This document shows, in pieces, positions 6,179-10,123 of a stretch of 10,123 nucleotides of DNA. Made by a program: the position numbers and the translations under genes. Each line of letters starts with the position of its first letter. Position 1 is the first letter of the stretch. The notes under the pieces were generated by a model that made no database searches, was not told the origin of the DNA, and was given only the letters and a program-made list of their open reading frames with translations. Source of the DNA: an uncultured Flavobacteriales bacterium (GTDB lineage: Bacteria > Bacteroidota > Bacteroidia > Flavobacteriales > Crocinitomicaceae); NCBI GenBank assembly GCA_946479125.1, contig CAMLET010000073.1:1-10123 (forward strand), written 5' to 3'.

Positions 6179-6210
6179 ATTCAAACATTCACTCATTCAC
6201 GCATTCAAAT
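6179..6210. repeat. Four 8-bp tandem repeats (ATTCAnnn)
   Basis: ATTCAAAC, ATTCACTC, ATTCACGC and ATTCAAAT follow each other with an exact 8-bp period, then a T-run (TTTTTTC). The block lies between the palindrome at 6150-6173 and the sensor gene start. It could be a repeat-type spacer common to the genome or clustered binding sites about 110 bp upstream of the ATG at 6321. No TAnnTTTG promoter could be placed in the 210-bp gap. Confidence 0.65.
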
Positions 6211-6320
6211 TTTTTCAAAATTATTGTACGAATTTGATTTAATAAATTCATTTCGATCATCAGTTAATAACGAATTGATTTCATATCCTTTTATAAAAAA
6301 CTGAAATCTAAAACCTTACT

Positions 6321-9300
6321 ATGACAAAAAAACAATTATCAAATCTAGCATTAGATCAAAGTAAGGACCTTATTTGGATAATAAGCAAGGACTTCCTGCT
6401 GATGTATGGTAACAGCGCATATTTCAGTTTTATGAAAGATGCTTTTGGAATAGAAAAAAAAATAAACGAATCTGTCTTCATCGACGCTTTTGGAAAGGCA
6501 GATGTTGAAAAGTGGAAATCCAATTATAGTCGAGCTCTAAAAGGTGAGTGTTTTGAAATTGAAGAAAGTCACTCACTTCCCGAGTCGCATGAAGTTCATT
6601 ATTCTCAAACATCCTTTCTGCCTTTATTGGGAGAGAAAAATGAAGTTATCGCTGTATCCTGCCAATCTAGAAATATTACCCGAATAGTAAAACTAAATCT
6701 GGCAACGAATAAACTGTTGGACACGGCATTGGATGTTTTTTGTTCTATTGATGAGGAGGGTAACCTTGTTCATGTTAGTGCTGCTGCATTAATGCACTGG
6801 GGCTATACGTCAGAAGAGTTAGTTGGTAAACCTTACATCAGTTTTGTTCTGGAAGAAGATATTCCAAAGACAAATCAAATTACTGCAGATATTATCAGTG
6901 GAAAAGATGTGAATCTTTTTAGTAATCGCTGCAGGAAAAAAGATGGTGGTATTGCCTATAATTTATGGTCGGCTCGATGGGACAATGCATCAAAATTAAT
7001 GTATTGTGTTGCAAGAGATGGTAAAGAGAAACTAGAGCAAGAGCAGAAAATCCAGCAAAGTGAGCAACGTTTTAAAGCTTTAGTACAGGAAGGTGCTGAT
7101 TTGATTGGAATATTGGACGCAGATGGAAATTACATGTATGTAAGCCCAACAAGCACGAGTATTCTTGGTATTAAACCAGAAGAATTCATTGGTAAAAAGG
7201 CCCTTGAATTCATACACCACGATGATACCGAAAGGGTACTAGCATGTTTGCAACGAATAACAACTGAAAAAAAAGTTAGTGTCAAACCTTTTCGGTTTAG
7301 AAACGAACAGAATGAATGGCGATGGGTGGAGACTGTCTTGACAAATATGCTGGATAACCCTGCCGTGGGTGGTATTGTCGCCAATTCAAGAGACATCACT
7401 GAAAAAATTGTAACTGAAGAAAAAAACAAACTGGTTCGACAGCGATTTGAGTCTCTTGTTGAAAATAGCATGGACTGCATCGTTATCATTTCACCAGAAG
7501 GGAAAACTACTTACGTTTCAGGATCCATTAAAAAGATTTTAGGTTATTCTCCCGAAGAAGTTATGGATATAAACATTTGGGAATTGTGCCATCCGGATGA
7601 TATTGCACCTTCGGAAATCGTTTTTGCTCAATGTTTCGAGAATCCTGGCGTGCCAATACCTGGTCACATTTCGAGAATTAAACATAAAAATGGTACCTGG
7701 CGATGGATTGAACCAGTAGTTACCAATTTACTCCACGATCCTGCAGTTAGAGGATTTGTAGATAATTTCAGAGACATCACTGATAAAGTGGAAGAACAAA
7801 AGCGACTAAAACTATTTGAAAGTGTTGTCACGAATACAAATGACGCCATTTTAATTACAGAAGCAGAACCACAAGATGAGCCTGGCCCGCGAATCATTTA
7901 TGTGAATGACGCTTTTACTAAAATGACAGGATATACAGCTGATGAAGTAATCGGGAAGTCACCGAGACTTCTTCAAGGTCCCAACTCCAACAAAGAAGAT
8001 TTATCTAAACTCGCACGTGCATTGAGAAAGTGGGAGTCATCTGAAGTTACCACAATTAATTACAAGAAAAATGGAGAAGAATTCTGGATAAATTTCAGCG
8101 TCACTCCGGTGGCTGATAATCGAGGACACTATACCCATTTGATTGCGATAGAACGTGACGTCACTGAACTGAAATTGAAAGAACTTGAAAAAGACCTTTT
8201 GACTGAAATTAGTGACATTTTCTATCATTTTAATGTTGATGAGTTGACAAAATGTTTAACAAAAGTATGTGAAACTATTGCAACTTTTGGTGATTTCGAT
8301 TTTGTAGAAATATGGCTTCCGTCAATTGATGATAAATCGATAAATCATGTCACTCAATTCGTTAAAGGTGATTTAGGAAAGCAATTTTATAAGGAAGCTA
8401 AGAAACTAGATTCATGTAGTTTAGGTGAAGGAATGCCGGGCTATGTTTGGAAGAACAAGGTTACCGAAGTATGGTCACAGAATGATGAAAAGTGGCATTT
8501 ATTTAAACGAAAAAAGGCGGCAGAAAAGGTAGCCATTGAAACCTTAATGGGAGTCCCGTTAAAACATAAAGAAGCGGTCACAGGTATTCTCTTGATTGGT
8601 ACAACAAAAAACAAATCAGCTTTAGCTTTACATCAGGAGATTTTCAAAAAAATAAAATTATCTATTGGTGCTGAACTAAGTAGAAAAAAAATCGAAATTG
8701 AACTTGCTCAGATTTTTAATTCTACACCACATATGATTTGTGTAGCAGGTTTCGACGGTTATTTAAAACGAATAAACCCTGCAGGTTTAAAATTGATGGG
8801 ATATTCATTAGAAGAAATGCGTTCACAACCAATTGTATCGTTTATTCATGAAGAAGATAAACACCTCACGCGAAACAAGCAAAAAGGATTGTATAATGGC
8901 GGAAACATTCAAAATTTTGAAAATCGTTACATCACAAAACAAGGAGAAACAGTCTGGTTGAGTTGGACTGCCACTTCCGATACTGAACAAAATATTGTTT
9001 ATGCAGTTGCCAAGAACATTACGGAGGAAAAGAAACTCCGTGAATTAAATAAAGCAACGCGAAGCATCGCAAAAATCGGAAGCTGGGAAGTTGACCTGTT
9101 GAATAATCACATTTATTGGTCAGAGGAAGTACATCAAATGCACGATACCGATCCAGACACATTTGTTCCTGAAACAGACGGGGGAATAGCGTTTTATCGA
9201 AAAGATTTCAGGGATTTAGTTTCAACCAAATTTGAAAAGTGTATAAAATCCGGTGAGCCATTTGATTTTGAAGCCGTAATAATTACAACTAAAAAGAAAG

Positions 9301-10123
9301 AAATATGGGTTCGGGTAATTGGAAATGGAGAATTCATAAATGGGAAATGCTCCCGGATTTATGGTAGTTTTCAAAATATCCAGGATTTAAAAGAAGCAGA
9401 AACTAAATTGCAATCATTCGCTTCCAACTTGCCTGGAGTTGCTTTCCAATATCATATCTATCCTGACGGAACGGAAAAAATAACCTATGCAACAAACGGA
9501 GCAAAAAATATATGGGGTTTTTCTGCAGAAGAAGTTATTCAAAATATCCAATTAATATGGGACTGCATAAAAGTAGGAGGAGATTTTGAGGAAGTTAACG
9601 TCAGTATTCTTAATTCAATTGAAAACAAAACAAAATGGACAAGTAGGTTCAGGTACGCTATGCCCTCCGGAGAAATCCGGGTATATTTCGCGAGTGGAAC
9701 ACCTAATTTTTTAGAGAATGGGACAATTGAATTCAACAGTATCGTTCTTGATGTTACACAAGAAGTAAAGAATGAAAACCTAATCATCCAGGCTATTAAT
9801 ATAGCACGAATAGGGAGTTGGGAAATGGACTTGCTCTTCCAGAATAGAGATCTAATGTATTGGTCTCCGATTATCAAAGAAATTTTAGGGTTTGATCAGA
9901 GCTACACTCCTACCTATTCAGGTAGTTTAGAATTATTTGTTGGAGAGAATAAAGCACGTATTGAAAACGCAGTAACCAATCTAATTGATAATGGAATTGA
10001 GTTCGATGAAGAGCTGCTTTTAAATGTCGCGAATAAAGAAACAAAATGGGTAAGAATTATTGGTAAGAGCGAAATAGCGAATGGCAAACGCATCAAAATT
10101 TACGGAAGTTTACAGGATATTGA
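6321..10123 (+). CDS. Giant multi-PAS/GAF sensor protein, probably a histidine kinase, 3'-truncated by the window edge
   Basis: The ATG at 6321 is the first possible start, as an in-frame TAA lies at 6309-6311. From it 1267 codons run to the window end without a stop. Modules by eye: degenerate PAS1 ~10-125; PAS2 ~133-235; PAS3 ~251-362 (ends RDITEK); PAS4 ~376-489 (ends RDITDK); LOV-like PAS5 ~499-616 (GKSPRLLQG at 545-553, ends RDVTEL); GAF ~626-790; PAS6 ~794-903; PAS7 ~912-1026; PAS8 ~1033-1148; PAS9 from ~1158. Several are PAS_3-type with a WRW or WVR strand and a linker like ITEEKKLREL. No signal peptide or membrane helix is seen, so it should sense cytoplasmic cues. The LOV-like domain has S-P where photoactive LOV has N-C, so it should not form a flavin adduct. 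No output domain is inside the window. A C-terminal histidine kinase (HisKA or HisKA_3 plus HATPase) is expected from family knowledge, and the adjacent response regulator supports it; this is inference. Confidence 0.88.
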   Translation, partial: MTKKQLSNLALDQSKDLIWIISKDFLLMYGNSAYFSFMKDAFGIEKKINESVFIDAFGKADVEKWKSNYSRALKGECFEIEESHSLPESHEVHYSQTSFLPLLGEKNEVIAVSCQSRNITRIVKLNLATNKLLDTALDVFCSIDEEGNLVHVSAAALMHWGYTSEELVGKPYISFVLEEDIPKTNQITADIISGKDVNLFSNRCRKKDGGIAYNLWSARWDNASKLMYCVARDGKEKLEQEQKIQQSEQRFKALVQEGADLIGILDADGNYMYVSPTSTSILGIKPEEFIGKKALEFIHHDDTERVLACLQRITTEKKVSVKPFRFRNEQNEWRWVETVLTNMLDNPAVGGIVANSRDITEKIVTEEKNKLVRQRFESLVENSMDCIVIISPEGKTTYVSGSIKKILGYSPEEVMDINIWELCHPDDIAPSEIVFAQCFENPGVPIPGHISRIKHKNGTWRWIEPVVTNLLHDPAVRGFVDNFRDITDKVEEQKRLKLFESVVTNTNDAILITEAEPQDEPGPRIIYVNDAFTKMTGYTADEVIGKSPRLLQGPNSNKEDLSKLARALRKWESSEVTTINYKKNGEEFWINFSVTPVADNRGHYTHLIAIERDVTELKLKELEKDLLTEISDIFYHFNVDELTKCLTKVCETIATFGDFDFVEIWLPSIDDKSINHVTQFVKGDLGKQFYKEAKKLDSCSLGEGMPGYVWKNKVTEVWSQNDEKWHLFKRKKAAEKVAIETLMGVPLKHKEAVTGILLIGTTKNKSALALHQEIFKKIKLSIGAELSRKKIEIELAQIFNSTPHMICVAGFDGYLKRINPAGLKLMGYSLEEMRSQPIVSFIHEEDKHLTRNKQKGLYNGGNIQNFENRYITKQGETVWLSWTATSDTEQNIVYAVAKNITEEKKLRELNKATRSIAKIGSWEVDLLNNHIYWSEEVHQMHDTDPDTFVPETDGGIAFYRKDFRDLVSTKFEKCIKSGEPFDFEAVIITTKKKEIWVRVIGNGEFINGKCSRIYGSFQNIQDLKEAETKLQSFASNLPGVAFQYHIYPDGTEKITYATNGAKNIWGFSAEEVIQNIQLIWDCIKVGGDFEEVNVSILNSIENKTKWTSRFRYAMPSGEIRVYFASGTPNFLENGTIEFNSIVLDVTQEVKNENLIIQAINIARIGSWEMDLLFQNRDLMYWSPIIKEILGFDQSYTPTYSGSLELFVGENKARIENAVTNLIDNGIEFDEELLLNVANKETKWVRIIGKSEIANGKRIKIYGSLQDI

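Noticed and set aside
6179..6210. CRISPR-like array
   Set aside because: The units are 8 bp and contiguous with no spacers, and no cas gene is present; they are simple tandem repeats.
7130..7489. 119-codon open frame on the - strand
   Set aside because: It is antisense to the conserved PAS3/PAS4 coding sequence, and its translation is low-complexity Ser/Phe-rich with no recognisable motif. The same holds for - strand frames at 7664-7897, 8037-8228, 9539-9877 and 9914-10096.
7950..7976. Blue-light LOV photoreceptor
   Set aside because: The core motif reads SPRLLQ instead of NCRFLQ, so the flavin-adduct cysteine is missing.

Overview
The window looks like chromosomal DNA of a member of the Bacteroidota, probably the Flavobacteriales. 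The base composition is AT-rich and translation starts lack Shine-Dalgarno sequences. One promoter fits the Bacteroidota sigma consensus (TTTG, 19 bp, TAnnTTTG). The gene content also fits: a DUF5686/carboxypeptidase-regulatory-like outer-membrane protein, a 450-residue trigger factor with a divergent middle domain, and a very large multi-PAS sensor protein. No phage, plasmid, insertion-sequence or CRISPR signature was found. The genus cannot be fixed from the sequence.

Layout. Positions 1-2380 (+) are the 3' part of a DUF5686-family gene that begins before the window. It converges on trigger factor (tig, 2562-3914, -). The gap between them holds ACATAG-type short repeats and a clear rho-independent terminator for tig. 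Upstream of tig on the same strand lie a strong hairpin terminator (3940-3970), tRNA-Leu(UAG) (3976-4057) and a good sigma-type promoter (4135-4165), so the tRNA and tig share one promoter-proximal unit. On the + strand follows a small secreted protein of unknown function (4288-4746). About 690 bp without an intact gene come next (4747-5438). They contain an imperfect inverted-repeat element, a 51-codon remnant on the - strand, an orphan terminator-like hairpin and a dyad just upstream of the next gene.

Signalling region. 5439-6110 (+) encodes a NarL/FixJ-type response regulator. Its helix-turn-helix half is cut off by an in-frame TAA at a position that is normally Glu in the family. The rest of the frame is intact, so this is either a very recent pseudogene or a receiver-only product. 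After a 210-bp gap carrying a 24-bp perfect palindrome and four 8-bp tandem repeats, a gene of at least 1267 codons starts at 6321 and runs off the window. It carries nine PAS domains and one GAF domain, with no membrane segment. Its output domain lies beyond the window. A histidine kinase is the natural expectation, and it would be the likely partner of the neighbouring response regulator, but the window does not show this.

Most notable points: the nonsense codon in the response regulator, the size and internal duplications of the PAS array, the terminator/attenuator between tRNA-Leu and tig, and small intergenic elements that combine lineage-type short repeats with a TATTGCAATA dyad core.
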